Shown: positions 53,501-62,071 of the stretch, one piece after another
How positions within the stretch are numbered: the stretch's first letter is position 1
How the letters are laid out: the number at the start of each line of letters is the position of its first letter
Origin: Mucilaginibacter xinganensis
GTDB lineage: Bacteria; Bacteroidota; Bacteroidia; Sphingobacteriales; Sphingobacteriaceae
Reading direction: 5' to 3'
DNA length: 64,000 nucleotides
Assembly: GCA_026225055.1 (NCBI GenBank)
Contig: JAMFSA010000254.1
Location: 1-64,000 of the forward strand
The notes under the pieces: generated by a model
Database searches by the model: none
Told to the model about the DNA's origin: nothing
The model's input: the letters and a program-made list of their open reading frames with translations, nothing else
Program-made: the position numbers and the translations under genes

Positions 53501-54013
53501 GTAATTGGTAACAGGGAAACTAAGTACATGGGTGGTTTTGGCAATACGTTCAATTATAAAAGGTTCAGCCTTTATGTTTTCTGCCAGTTTTCCAGCAGTA
53601 TGCAGCCTAATGCCCTTTCAGCGCTTTATAGTAGTAACCTTCCAGGCTATGAGGACAATTTACCTACATACGTACTGGGTAAATATTGGACAACGCCCGG
53701 CCAGAATGCCACGCTTCAAAGATTATCAAGCGGTTACGGTTCATCGTATTCCAACTCTGCATATGATTTCTCGTCGTCAACAGGGGCTTATACTAATGAT
53801 ACTTACCTGAGGGTTAAAACAGCAGCGTTATCATATACTCTGCCGGATGGCTGGCTCAAAAAAATCAATATTAAAAATGCCAATGTTTTTATCAATGCGC
53901 AAAATCTGTTTACCATCACCAATTATAAGTTCGGTGATCCGGAACAGCCTGGCAGTTTTACCGAATTCCCTTTGCAGCGTATTGTAGCGTTTGGTTTAAG
54001 TCTCAAATTTTAG
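50561..54013 (+). CDS. SusC/RagA-type TonB-dependent transporter with STN domain (locus 2)
   Basis: Outer-membrane transporter of 1150 residues from the ATG at 50561 (MYNFYLKIFVQPPGYAV, the usual start for this group); a TTG at 50519 is less likely. Signal peptide ends near SSFAQ. STN domain about 40-105, carboxypeptidase-like domain (FNGRVIDSIGQPLAGASVIL), plug (QVQVIGYGTESKRF, FIVDGVPFAP, LKDADATAIYGTKGANGVIL) and a barrel ending RIVAFGLSLKF. Paired with the SusD at 54020. The operon holds peptidase and thioredoxin genes rather than glycosidases, so a peptide ligand is plausible. Confidence 0.95.
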   Translation: MYNFYLKIFVQPPGYAVKKILLTMKLTTLLLITVILHVSASSFAQKVTLSEKNAPLIVVFNQIRAQTGYDFAFTVTTLENAKPVTINVKNADLDDVLETIFDNQPLDYFIENKSVVVSKKSPSFLDNVKDKAAKLFDFSTGFNGRVIDSIGQPLAGASVILKDTKYYTLTDNKGNFSFSSVPQGRYTMVVTYVGYAKLQKHIEVDGRPLNALIVLHIASSLLDQVQVIGYGTESKRFSVGSVYTVGADVIEKQPVTNPLLALEGQVPGLSVIAMNGVPGSTTLLQVRGQNSLATTNLNFKPYDQPYFIVDGVPFAPQNTNVSQLANLALAQEFSGGLSQATGIGAFNDINPNDIESITILKDADATAIYGTKGANGVILITTKKGKVGKTTVDINVNSQFNEVARPIQLLNTQQYLQLRNEAFTLDGLTPGNDPNNYLSYAPDLTIYDQNKYTNWQKTIQGNSTNNTDIHASVSGGAANSTFIVSGGYTRSDYNYPGSFADQRYTLHSAITSTSSNKKFSLTLITDYSYDQNNSAGFGGSSDVTLPPNSPDQIDGNGNLIWNYKGIPIYSNFYATLKQPSNLQTFNLNSSLNLNYEIIKGLTIGTSLGYSRNTGTEHSISPLAALYPSPYNQSSAAFGNTSAQDINIEPQINYEKNLGRGVLSALVGGTYEKNTTDMYQVQGYNYSNDNFLNSINGASTTSPYDQQALYKYVALFGRLKYIYDQKYILEFSGRRDGSSNFGPGKQFGTFGSVGAGWIFSEVKAFKDALPFVSYGKLSGSYGTTGEDASQAYQFQALYGPYPYGNTTTFQGIKQNIPINLYNPDFQWATKKSINVSADFGFFNNRLLLNATYYRDRQGDQLVAYPLAAQAGFSTVFENQEANVQNKGFEFTLTSTNIKSKNFTWTSSFNLSFNRNKLLSFPNLASSSYAQQYVIGQPTSVVYGYRYKDVNPTTGLFEYYGANGNVTSNPNYGTAVTGGDEVVIGNRETKYMGGFGNTFNYKRFSLYVFCQFSSSMQPNALSALYSSNLPGYEDNLPTYVLGKYWTTPGQNATLQRLSSGYGSSYSNSAYDFSSSTGAYTNDTYLRVKTAALSYTLPDGWLKKINIKNANVFINAQNLFTITNYKFGDPEQPGSFTEFPLQRIVAFGLSLKF

Positions 54014-54019
54014 ACAATT

Positions 54020-55444
54020 ATGATCATGAAAAAAATATTTTCCAGTAAAAATATAATACTGGCGGGTGGTTTGTTAATTGCCCTCAGCGCCCTTGTTTCC
54101 TGCAAAAAATTAATTGAAATACCTGCCAATCCGCCAACAAACATCACCAGGCAACAGGTATTTGCAGATAGCGCGACAGCCATTTCTGCCGTTGCAGGCG
54201 TATATTCTTTTACGCCCAGTAGCAACAACAACGGCATTCCTTACTTCAGTGGCTATTTTGATGTAACTACGTCGCTTTCGGCGCATGAAGTATCTTACAC
54301 CGCCAACTATGGTGATTATACACAATTTTACAGTTATACCCTCACTCCGCAAAATCAGGAGATAAACGCATTATGGTCAGCACCTTATGCGGAGATTTAC
54401 CAGATAAATGATATACTGACTAATATAACCAACAACGGTAATTTATCCCCTTCATTAGTTAAGCAACTTACAGGCGAAATGGAAGTTGTACGGGCTTTTG
54501 TTTATTTTTACCAGGTTAATTTATTTGGTGGTGTGCCTTTGGTTACTACAACCGATTATACTACCAACGCCCAGTTGCCCAGGGCTACGTCTGCTGCTGT
54601 ATATACCCAGATTTTAGCAGATCTTAACGATGCCGTTAAAAAATTACCAACAACTTATCCTTCAGCAGGGCACGTGCGTCCTAACCTTTACACCGCAGTA
54701 GCATTACAGGCCAAAGTACATCTGTACCAGGGTAATTGGCAGGCTGCCTATAACGAAGCCGATTCGGTTATAACCAGTGGTGGTTTCAGCCTTTTAACAG
54801 ACCTTAACAGCGTGTTTTTGGATGGGAGTGCTGAAGCAATTTGGCAGGTACCGGTTGAAAATGCCTATCAGGGGTCGGGAGACGCACAAAATTTTTTTCC
54901 TTCTGGCGGCGGTACACCTAATTATGTAGTAACGGACTCTTTGTTAAGTAAATTTGGTGCAAATGACCTGCGCAAAGCGGATTGGCTGGGTTATAACGTA
55001 GTGAACAGCGATACTTTATATTACCCTTTCAAATATAAAGACTTAGCACCAACAACCCCTGCTACAGATTTTATGATGTTGAGGTTAGCTGAAATGTACC
55101 TGATCCGCGCCGAAGCTGCTGCACAACTTAATAAGCTTAGCCAGGCTGTGGCTGATGTAAACACTATACGTGCCCGGGCCGGCCTGGCAAACATTACAGT
55201 TGATCCAACATCGCAAAAGGCTGTATTAGGTGCCGTTAGGGATGAAAGGCGATTAGAACTATGTTTTGAATTTGGCAACAGGTTTTTTGATTTAGGCCGA
55301 ACGAGTACAGATAGCAAATACCCATCGTCTGGCCAAGCGGCTGCTGTATTAGCCGGTTGGCAACCTGATTTTGCCATATACCCCGTACCACTAACACAAC
55401 GACAACTAAACAGCCACCTTACGCAAAACCCAGGTTATCATTGA
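54020..55444 (+). CDS. SusD/RagB-family outer-membrane lipoprotein (locus 2)
   Basis: Ligand-binding lid of the SusC channel, 474 residues. Lipobox ALVSC with Cys28. SusD features: MEVVRAFVYFYQVNLFGGVP, LQAKVHLYQGNWQAAYNEAD, MLRLAEMYLIRAEAAAQLNK, AVRDERRLELCFEFGNRFFD, and the end QRQLNSHLTQNPGY. An alternative ATG lies two codons downstream (54026). It is 6 bp from susC. A stem-loop lies in the 93-bp gap to the ABC gene. Confidence 0.94.
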   Translation: MIMKKIFSSKNIILAGGLLIALSALVSCKKLIEIPANPPTNITRQQVFADSATAISAVAGVYSFTPSSNNNGIPYFSGYFDVTTSLSAHEVSYTANYGDYTQFYSYTLTPQNQEINALWSAPYAEIYQINDILTNITNNGNLSPSLVKQLTGEMEVVRAFVYFYQVNLFGGVPLVTTTDYTTNAQLPRATSAAVYTQILADLNDAVKKLPTTYPSAGHVRPNLYTAVALQAKVHLYQGNWQAAYNEADSVITSGGFSLLTDLNSVFLDGSAEAIWQVPVENAYQGSGDAQNFFPSGGGTPNYVVTDSLLSKFGANDLRKADWLGYNVVNSDTLYYPFKYKDLAPTTPATDFMMLRLAEMYLIRAEAAAQLNKLSQAVADVNTIRARAGLANITVDPTSQKAVLGAVRDERRLELCFEFGNRFFDLGRTSTDSKYPSSGQAAAVLAGWQPDFAIYPVPLTQRQLNSHLTQNPGYH

Positions 55445-55480
55445 TCTAAATATTTCTGAAAACACTACACTTTAAAATCG

Positions 55481-55507
55481 TTCCGGGGTATAATTTTTAC
55501 CCTGGAA
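55481..55507 (+). other. Stem-loop between susD and ABC transporter genes
   Basis: TTCCGGGGTA (55481-55490) pairs with TACCCTGGAA (55498-55507) around a 7-nt loop, with one G-T pair. No strong T-run follows, so partial termination or mRNA stabilisation of susCD is more likely than full termination. Confidence 0.5.
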
Positions 55508-55537
55508 TGGATTCCTATTTCATTCAAAAACTAAAAA

Positions 55538-56470
55538 ATGGAAAATTCAATTTTGAGTATTAAAAACTTATCGCATCGCTACAGTACTTCCTGGGCCATC
55601 CGTGACATTGACCTGGAAATAAACAGGACAGGGATTTTAGGCTTACTTGGTTCCAATGGCGCAGGCAAATCCACCACCATGAATATCATGTGCGGTGTTT
55701 TAAACCAAACAGAAGGCACGGTTCTGATTGACGGGGTTGATATACGTGAAAACCCTGAGCTGGCTAAAAGGCAGATCGGTTTTCTGCCTCAAACCCCGCC
55801 GCTATATTTAGACCTTACAGTAGATGAATACCTTATTTACGCTGCAGAGCTGCGGAAAATGGATACCATGAGTATTAAACCGGCCCTGGAGGAAGCAAAA
55901 GATCGTTGCGGTATCTCCCATTTTAGCAACAGGCTGATCAAAAACTTGTCGGGCGGTTACCGCCAGCGGGTAGGCATTGCGCAATCTATTATCCACAAAC
56001 CAAAGCTTGTGGTAATGGATGAGCCCACCAATGGTCTGGACCCCAATCAAATAACTGAGGTAAGATCATTGATCAAGGATATAGCTGTAGAACACGCGGT
56101 TATTTTCTCCTCCCATGTTTTATCAGAAGTGCAAATGTTATGCAAAGAGATCAAAATGATTGCTGATGGAAAAATAGTTTTTTCGGATACCATGGATGCC
56201 TTTAATAATTATGTGGAGCCGCATAGCGTATTGATGCATATGGAAAACCCGCCTGCCGCAGCTGAATTATTGAAAATACCCGGCGTAGATAAAGTTGATT
56301 TCGTAACGGAACGTCAAGCCCGAGTTTATTTTACAGGTGACCGCGAAATAACAGAACGGCTTATAGGTGAGAGCGTACATAATGGCTGGCGCTTAAGAGA
56401 AATTAACCTTGACAAGACAGCCTTAGATGAAATATTCAAACAATTGTCTACTAAAACCACGCAATCCTAA
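55538..56470 (+). CDS. ABC transporter ATP-binding protein (GldA-like)
   Basis: Cytosolic ATPase of 310 residues that powers the permease encoded next. Walker A is GLLGSNGAGKSTTMN (about residues 36-50), signature LSGGYRQRVG (near 137), Walker B LVVMDEPTNGLDP, and the switch His in IFSSHVLSEV. The C-terminal 90 residues are the extension seen in GldA/CcmA-type exporters. It is 11 bp before the permease-GldG fusion, an arrangement like gldA-gldF-gldG of gliding bacteria, although similar sets occur in non-gliding species. Confidence 0.92.
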   Translation: MENSILSIKNLSHRYSTSWAIRDIDLEINRTGILGLLGSNGAGKSTTMNIMCGVLNQTEGTVLIDGVDIRENPELAKRQIGFLPQTPPLYLDLTVDEYLIYAAELRKMDTMSIKPALEEAKDRCGISHFSNRLIKNLSGGYRQRVGIAQSIIHKPKLVVMDEPTNGLDPNQITEVRSLIKDIAVEHAVIFSSHVLSEVQMLCKEIKMIADGKIVFSDTMDAFNNYVEPHSVLMHMENPPAAAELLKIPGVDKVDFVTERQARVYFTGDREITERLIGESVHNGWRLREINLDKTALDEIFKQLSTKTTQS

Positions 56471-56481
56471 TTAATCTTAAA

Positions 56482-58941
56482 ATGAAATTAACCTTTAAAA
56501 TAGCAAAAGCAGAGCTTCGCAACCTGTTTTATTCGCCAATAGCCTGGTTTTTAACCATTGCTTTTATGGTAGAATGTGCGCTTAGTTATACCAAATTAGT
56601 AAACAATTACGCCAGCCAGCAGGAAATGGGGGGTATGGGTTTGCAATATATGAGGAATATAACAATGCAGGTGTTTACAAATCCATATGATGGGGTATTC
56701 AACGGCATTATGCAAAACCTTTATTTATACATCCCTTTGTTAACCATGGGTCTCATTAGCCGTGAGATCAATGGCGGCACTATCAGCCTGCTTTATTCTT
56801 CCCCGGTAAAAATACGGGAAATCGTCTTCGGCAAATACCTGGCTATGCTTGCATATAGCTTTATACTGTTAGTTGTGATAGGTATTTTTATGGTAGCGGG
56901 TGTTTTTGATATCAAGTCGGCAGATTATGGGATGCTTTTAGCAGCCGCCCTGGGTTTCTACCTGTTACTATGTGCTTACTCGGCTATCGGGCTTTTTATG
57001 TCCAGTTTAACCAGCTACCAGATAGTTGCAGCAGTAAGCACCTTTGTAATGATAGGTATTCTCAGCTATATTGGCACCTTATGGCAAGGTATAGATTTTG
57101 TGCGCGATCTTACCTATTTTCTATCACTTTCAGGCCGGACGCACCATATGCTGGGAGGGTTGATCACCACTAAAGATGTGATCTACTTTTTAGTTATCGT
57201 ATACATTTTTCTGGGGCTAACCATTTACAAACTACAATCCGGGCGCGAAACAAAGCCATGGTATGTGTCAGCTGGGCGCTACGTTGCCATTGTTGTTTCC
57301 GCTTTAGTTATCGGTTATATAAGTTCGCTGCCCAGCCTTATCGGTTACCTGGACACAACGGCCAACCAGGACAACACACTTACTCCCAACGCGCAGCAGA
57401 TTATTAAAGAACTGGGTGATGGTAAGTTAGAAGTAACTGCATACAGCAATTTTTTAGATAATTATTATTGGTTTGGCGTGCCCGAACAACGTAATGAATA
57501 CCTGACGAGGTGGGAACCTTATCTGCGGTTTAAACCGGATATTGAATTCCATTATGTAAGTTATTATGATATGCCCTTAGCGTTAGGTTATAATCTTTTT
57601 GAAGGTTATAAAGGCAAAACGATCAAGCAAATAGTAGAACAAAGGGCCAAAGGCTCTGATATGAAAATGTCTTCGTTTGAAACACCGGAGCAGATACAAA
57701 AAGAGATAGACCTGAAACCGGAGTTGAACAGGTATGTGATGAAACTGACCTATAAAGGTAAATCTACTTATTTAAGGGTTTTTAATGATCAGATGGTTTG
57801 GCCCAGTGAAACTGAGGTTTCGGCTGCTTTTAAAAGATTATTACAGGCTAATATGCCTGTAGTAGCTTTTGTAACCGGTGACGGGGAGCGCAAAACAGGT
57901 AAGAAAGGCGACAGGGAGTATAAAACTGTAACTACTGATAAAACCTTCCGCTACGCGCTTATAAACCAGGGTTTTGATGTGGATACACTTTCGCTGAACA
58001 CCCAGAATATCCCGGATAATATTAAAGAGTTAGTAATTGCAGATCCGCAGAGTGAACTAAGCGCCGTAGCTATTCAAAAAATACAAGCCTATATTGCTAA
58101 GGGTGGCAACTTGTTAATAGCCGGCGAACCAGGCAGGCAGCAAATGCTTAACCCATTACTGAAAACATTAGGTGTACAGCTAACCAATGGCATGTTGACA
58201 CAGACAAGTGAAGACTATGCGCCTACATTGGTATTGCCAGCTTTAACTAAAACCGCTATTGGTTTCGCCAAACTATTGGACAAGCCTTCAGTGGATACTT
58301 TACCTGTTTCCATGAATGGTGTGGCCGGGTTATCTTATCATGATACCAGCGGATTTATCATAAAGCCGTTGCTGGTCACCAAAGCTGGCCTGGTTAGCAA
58401 TAGCATGAAACGTAACCCTGACCTGGATCTTGTAAACACCAAAGACGCCGACAACGCAAATGCTAACGGAGGTGTACACGCCATTGCTATGGGTGGCGGA
58501 GGTGGTTTCGCTACTGCTGTTCATGTAACCAGTGGTGCGCACATAATGGCGGCTGGTGGTGGGATGCATAAAGTTGGGGGAAAACATCCAGACAGCACAA
58601 ATGGTTCCGGAGAGACATTTACTACTGCAGTAGCTTTAACCCGACAAATAAATGGTAAAGAACAACGCATCGTTATCAGCGGCGATGCCGACTTTTTGAG
58701 TAATTCGGAGTTAGGAAGGTATGAACCCAAGGTAAGCAACTTTTATTTCAGTACGGCTGTATTTAGCTGGCTTAATTACGGGCAGTTCCCTATAGATACT
58801 TCTCGCCCGGATGCCAAAGACAACCGTGTAACAGTAAGTACAGACCACGTAAGCTTTTTAAAGATCATATACATATATGTACTGCCTGGTCTCATCCTGA
58901 TCTTTGCCACTATCTTCCTTATCCGTCGTAAACGAAAATAG
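56482..58941 (+). CDS. ABC-2 permease fused to GldG-like domain
   Basis: Inner-membrane protein of 819 residues. The first 240 residues form an ABC-2 permease (GldF-like) with about six segments, for example LLTMGLISREINGGTISLLY and FLVIVYIFLGLTIYKL. A further segment near 265-285 leads to a large periplasmic GldG-type domain (about 290-785), with DNTLTPNAQQIIKELGDGKL and YIAKGGNLLIAGEPGRQ. It ends with one segment and basic tail (FLIRRKRK). A Gly/Ala/His/Met-rich insert around residues 653-710 interrupts the domain and is unusual. What it exports or anchors is unknown. Confidence 0.87.
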   Translation: MKLTFKIAKAELRNLFYSPIAWFLTIAFMVECALSYTKLVNNYASQQEMGGMGLQYMRNITMQVFTNPYDGVFNGIMQNLYLYIPLLTMGLISREINGGTISLLYSSPVKIREIVFGKYLAMLAYSFILLVVIGIFMVAGVFDIKSADYGMLLAAALGFYLLLCAYSAIGLFMSSLTSYQIVAAVSTFVMIGILSYIGTLWQGIDFVRDLTYFLSLSGRTHHMLGGLITTKDVIYFLVIVYIFLGLTIYKLQSGRETKPWYVSAGRYVAIVVSALVIGYISSLPSLIGYLDTTANQDNTLTPNAQQIIKELGDGKLEVTAYSNFLDNYYWFGVPEQRNEYLTRWEPYLRFKPDIEFHYVSYYDMPLALGYNLFEGYKGKTIKQIVEQRAKGSDMKMSSFETPEQIQKEIDLKPELNRYVMKLTYKGKSTYLRVFNDQMVWPSETEVSAAFKRLLQANMPVVAFVTGDGERKTGKKGDREYKTVTTDKTFRYALINQGFDVDTLSLNTQNIPDNIKELVIADPQSELSAVAIQKIQAYIAKGGNLLIAGEPGRQQMLNPLLKTLGVQLTNGMLTQTSEDYAPTLVLPALTKTAIGFAKLLDKPSVDTLPVSMNGVAGLSYHDTSGFIIKPLLVTKAGLVSNSMKRNPDLDLVNTKDADNANANGGVHAIAMGGGGGFATAVHVTSGAHIMAAGGGMHKVGGKHPDSTNGSGETFTTAVALTRQINGKEQRIVISGDADFLSNSELGRYEPKVSNFYFSTAVFSWLNYGQFPIDTSRPDAKDNRVTVSTDHVSFLKIIYIYVLPGLILIFATIFLIRRKRK

Positions 58942-58942
58942 T

Positions 58943-60292
58943 ATGTTATTTACTACAGACAAGCAAACGCAGGAGGATCTCAACATCTACGGAAAACAGG
59001 GGACGGACTCGATCCTTTCCCTGTTTAACCGTACCTCGACGCTTAATGGCGCAAGGATATTGGAAGAAATGTTCAATTATCCGCTTTCGGATGCAGAGGC
59101 CATTAATAAGCGCAGTGGAGCCATCAGCTACCTGAAGGCTATACAAGCTGTTTTTCCGTTCAGTTCCGAGTTGTTTGATCAGGCAGAGCCATACCTGGCT
59201 AATACCGACGAAAGAACTAAACTTTCGGCGGAAAGACCATCGCTTGAAAAAAAATTAACCAGCTTAGTAGCCAACGATGCTGATTATAAGCTGATTGTTA
59301 ACGGAATAAGCGCGCTGATAGAAATTGCAAGCGTATTGAACGGTTTATTGAATAATACCTTGCTCCGGGAAGGCAGCCCTTTTAAAAACGACCCGGAAAC
59401 ATTAAACATAAGCGGGTTATTAAAAGCAGAGCCTATTAGCCTGCTCTTGCAGGAAAACTCAAAGAGCAGGTTCTCACGGGAGAAACAGGCTAATTTTGAT
59501 ATGCTGCTGCGTTTTCGCCACCGGGAAACAATCCAGCGCGTGCTGAAGTACATCTATCAATTTGATGTATATATTACAGTGGCCAAAGTTGCTACAGAAC
59601 GCAATTTCATATTCCCCAAAGCTTTGCCCAGGGAACAGCATACAATAGGGGTAGATAGTTTTTATCATCCCCAATTAAAAAATGCAGTGCCTAACACCTT
59701 AGTTATTACCCCCGACAGCAATGTTGTTTTTTTAACAGGCGCAAATATGGCTGGCAAATCCACTTTTATGAAATCGTTGGGCATCGCCATGTACCTGGCG
59801 CACATGGGCTTCCCGGTAGCGGCTAAAAAGATGGAGTTCTCGGTGCTTGATGGCATTTATACCACCATTAACCTGCCGGATAACCTGGGTATTGGCGCCA
59901 GCCACTTTTATGCGGAAGTGTTGCGGATAAAAAAGATGGCTAAGGAGCTGAGCACAGGAAAAAACATCTTCGTAATATTTGATGAATTGTTCCGCGGTAC
60001 CAATGTAAAGGATGCTTATGAAGCTACCATAGCCGTTACAACGGGATTTGCCAAAAAGCGCAACAGCATGTTTATCATTTCCACACACATTATTGAAGCA
60101 GGCGAAGTGCTGAAGGAGCGCTGTGCAAACATTAGCTTTAAATATCTGCCTACGCGGATGAATGGAACGAATCCGGTATATACTTATACGCTTGAAACCG
60201 GTATTACCGACGACCGGCACGGGATGATCATCATAAATAACGAAGGCATACTTGAACTGTTAAAAAAAGGGAAGGAGGTTAGCTCTATATGA
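58943..60292 (+). CDS. MutS-like ATPase lacking mismatch domain, copy 1
   Basis: A 449-residue protein starting at the ATG at 58943, one base after the permease stop; a TTG at 58904 lies inside the previous gene. It has the MutS core/lever region (TQEDLNIYGKQGTDSILSLF, NRTSTLNGARILEEMFNYPL) and ATPase domain: Walker A GANMAGKST (266-274), Walker B VIFDELFRG (Asp347/Glu348), and the STHIIEAGE switch. The N-terminal mismatch-recognition and connector domains of MutS are missing, so ordinary mismatch repair is unlikely. It resembles uncharacterised MutS-related proteins of Bacteroidota. Its stop overlaps copy 2 by 4 bp. Confidence 0.85.
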   Translation: MLFTTDKQTQEDLNIYGKQGTDSILSLFNRTSTLNGARILEEMFNYPLSDAEAINKRSGAISYLKAIQAVFPFSSELFDQAEPYLANTDERTKLSAERPSLEKKLTSLVANDADYKLIVNGISALIEIASVLNGLLNNTLLREGSPFKNDPETLNISGLLKAEPISLLLQENSKSRFSREKQANFDMLLRFRHRETIQRVLKYIYQFDVYITVAKVATERNFIFPKALPREQHTIGVDSFYHPQLKNAVPNTLVITPDSNVVFLTGANMAGKSTFMKSLGIAMYLAHMGFPVAAKKMEFSVLDGIYTTINLPDNLGIGASHFYAEVLRIKKMAKELSTGKNIFVIFDELFRGTNVKDAYEATIAVTTGFAKKRNSMFIISTHIIEAGEVLKERCANISFKYLPTRMNGTNPVYTYTLETGITDDRHGMIIINNEGILELLKKGKEVSSI

Positions 60293-61608
60293 GTTTCATA
60301 GCTGATAAACAAACACTGGAAGATTTGAATTTACTGGGGAAGTTCAAACAACACTCTATTTTTAGCCTTTTTAACAAGGTAAACACCTCGGGAGCAGAAA
60401 AGCTGCTTAACGAAATGTTTCAGAACCCGCTTACTGAACCAGGGGCAATAAACAAGCGCAGCGCCATCTTAAAATACTTTCAAAGCAAGCAATTGTCTTT
60501 CCCGTTTGCTAATGAACAATTTAGCATGGTGGATAACTACCTTAGCGGAAGTGGCGGCAGGCATTACCTTACAGCATTGATCGTGCTGGGAAAGAAAAAA
60601 CTGCTGGGCACGATAGTAAGGGATGAAGAATACAAAAAAACGCAAAGCAGCCTTCAACAAACCATTGCCCTGCTAAACCAATGTAAAACATTTATCAGCC
60701 AATTTTCAAATGACGATGATCATCCGTTTTACAATGAAGTACTTGCTGTAAAAAATATACTGGATGACCCAAAACTGGAATGGCTGGCAGCAGAACAAAA
60801 CAGCCAGCTATCCTTAACAAAAATGGCCAGGTATGATAACCTGCTGAGGCACAAAATGCAGGCAGCATTAACAACAGTAATAGATACCTTTTACCTGCTG
60901 GATCTATATATATCTGTTGCCAACCTCGCACAGGCGAAGGACTTCAACTTTGCACAAGCCCGACCCAAAGAAGACAACCTGTTTACTGCTACAGCCGTAA
61001 GACATCCGGGTATTGAAAAAGCTGTGGCCAACCCGGTGTCTTTCCATCAACATAGCAACATGATCTTTTTAACCGGGGCCAATATGGCGGGGAAATCTAC
61101 GTTCATGAAAGCTTTCGGTATCAATGTTTACCTGGCACACATGGGCTTCCCGGTAGCGGCAAAGGGAATGGAATTTTCAGTTAAGGACGGTATCTACACT
61201 TCTATCAATGTGCCTGACAACCTGAATATGGGCTACAGCCATTTTTACGCGGAAGTGTTAAGGGTGAAAAACGTTGCAGAGCAGGTAAGCAGTGGTAAAA
61301 GCCTGGTAATTATATTCGACGAGTTGTTTAAAGGCACCAATGTAAAGGATGCTTATGATGCTACACTGGCCGTAACAGCCGCCTTTAGTGAATATGCTAA
61401 CTGCTTATTCATTATTTCCACTCATATTATAGAAGCAGGCGAAGTTCTGAAAGAACGGAATAACATACAAATGCTGTACCTGCCTACCATTATGAATGGT
61501 AATATCCCCCAATACACTTATAAGTTACAACCAGGCATTTCCAGCGACCGCCATGGTATGATGATCATTGAAAATGAAGGAATACTGGAATTACTGGACA
61601 CAAACTAA
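60289..61608 (+). CDS. MutS-like ATPase lacking mismatch domain, copy 2
   Basis: Paralogue of copy 1 with 439 residues. Same domain order: core (LEDLNLLGKFKQHSIFSLFN, EKLLNEMFQNPLTEPGAINK), clamp-like helices and ATPase with GANMAGKST (263-271), Walker B IIFDELFKG (Asp344/Glu345) and STHIIEAGEVLKER. Both copies keep intact ATPase residues, and the coupled ATGA junction suggests equal expression and a heterodimer, as MutS proteins dimerise through the ATPase domain. No DNA-binding insert is evident. Function unknown. Confidence 0.85.
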   Translation: MSFIADKQTLEDLNLLGKFKQHSIFSLFNKVNTSGAEKLLNEMFQNPLTEPGAINKRSAILKYFQSKQLSFPFANEQFSMVDNYLSGSGGRHYLTALIVLGKKKLLGTIVRDEEYKKTQSSLQQTIALLNQCKTFISQFSNDDDHPFYNEVLAVKNILDDPKLEWLAAEQNSQLSLTKMARYDNLLRHKMQAALTTVIDTFYLLDLYISVANLAQAKDFNFAQARPKEDNLFTATAVRHPGIEKAVANPVSFHQHSNMIFLTGANMAGKSTFMKAFGINVYLAHMGFPVAAKGMEFSVKDGIYTSINVPDNLNMGYSHFYAEVLRVKNVAEQVSSGKSLVIIFDELFKGTNVKDAYDATLAVTAAFSEYANCLFIISTHIIEAGEVLKERNNIQMLYLPTIMNGNIPQYTYKLQPGISSDRHGMMIIENEGILELLDTN

Positions 61609-61615
61609 ATATCCT

Positions 61616-62002
61616 ATGAAAAAAATAAAATACATCGCAACAATAATTTTAATGATTGGAATAGCTATAAACGCTTATGCACAAACAGCAAAAACTCCAG
61701 CAGACCAAGCTAAACAAATGCAGGTGCAATTAAAGCTCAGCGATGTGCAAACAAGCAAATTAACGGTTGTTTTGGAGCAAATAAACAAGGAGCAGGCCAA
61801 TGATAAAGCAGCACAGGCTAACTTCAAAAACTGGCAGGCTACACATAACACAAAAGCGATGATTAACTATGTGTTGAAACAGATGAATGCAAACGCCTTT
61901 AGGATAGAACAGATTTTAACACCTGAACAAAATAAAACTTTTCAGGGGATGCTTAAAGAGCGACGTGATGCTTTGAACAGGATGGCCGATTCACAAAAGT
62001 AA
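61616..62002 (+). CDS. Small exported helical protein (Spy/LTxxQ-like)
   Basis: A 128-residue protein starting at the ATG at 61616 (a longer frame from 61568 runs into the MutS-like gene). The signal peptide ends near residue 22 (INAYAQ). The mature part is helical and charged, with the LKLSDVQTSKL and ILTPEQNKTFQGML repeats typical of LTxxQ/Spy-like periplasmic chaperones, though weak. It is 8 bp after the second MutS-like gene. It may bind unfolded peptide in the periplasm, which would fit the thioredoxin and protease that follow. Confidence 0.65.
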   Translation: MKKIKYIATIILMIGIAINAYAQTAKTPADQAKQMQVQLKLSDVQTSKLTVVLEQINKEQANDKAAQANFKNWQATHNTKAMINYVLKQMNANAFRIEQILTPEQNKTFQGMLKERRDALNRMADSQK

Positions 62003-62071
62003 TAGAAAACCAAAAATAGCTATTAAGTAACCATCCTTATTTATATCAGATAATAAACTAAATAAAAAATT

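Noticed and set aside
58904..58942. TTG start for the first MutS-like gene inside the permease-GldG gene
   Set aside because: The ATG at 58943 directly follows the previous stop and matches the family N-terminus.
59732..60220. 162-residue minus-strand open frame inside the first MutS-like gene
   Set aside because: It is antisense to the conserved ATPase domain and lacks any plausible start context or family motif.
58943..61608. Annotating the MutS-like pair as mismatch repair genes
   Set aside because: Mismatch-recognition and connector domains are absent, and the neighbours are transport and periplasmic genes.
61568..61615. Upstream start for the small exported protein
   Set aside because: It would overlap the MutS-like gene and put a polar stretch before an otherwise clean signal peptide at 61616.
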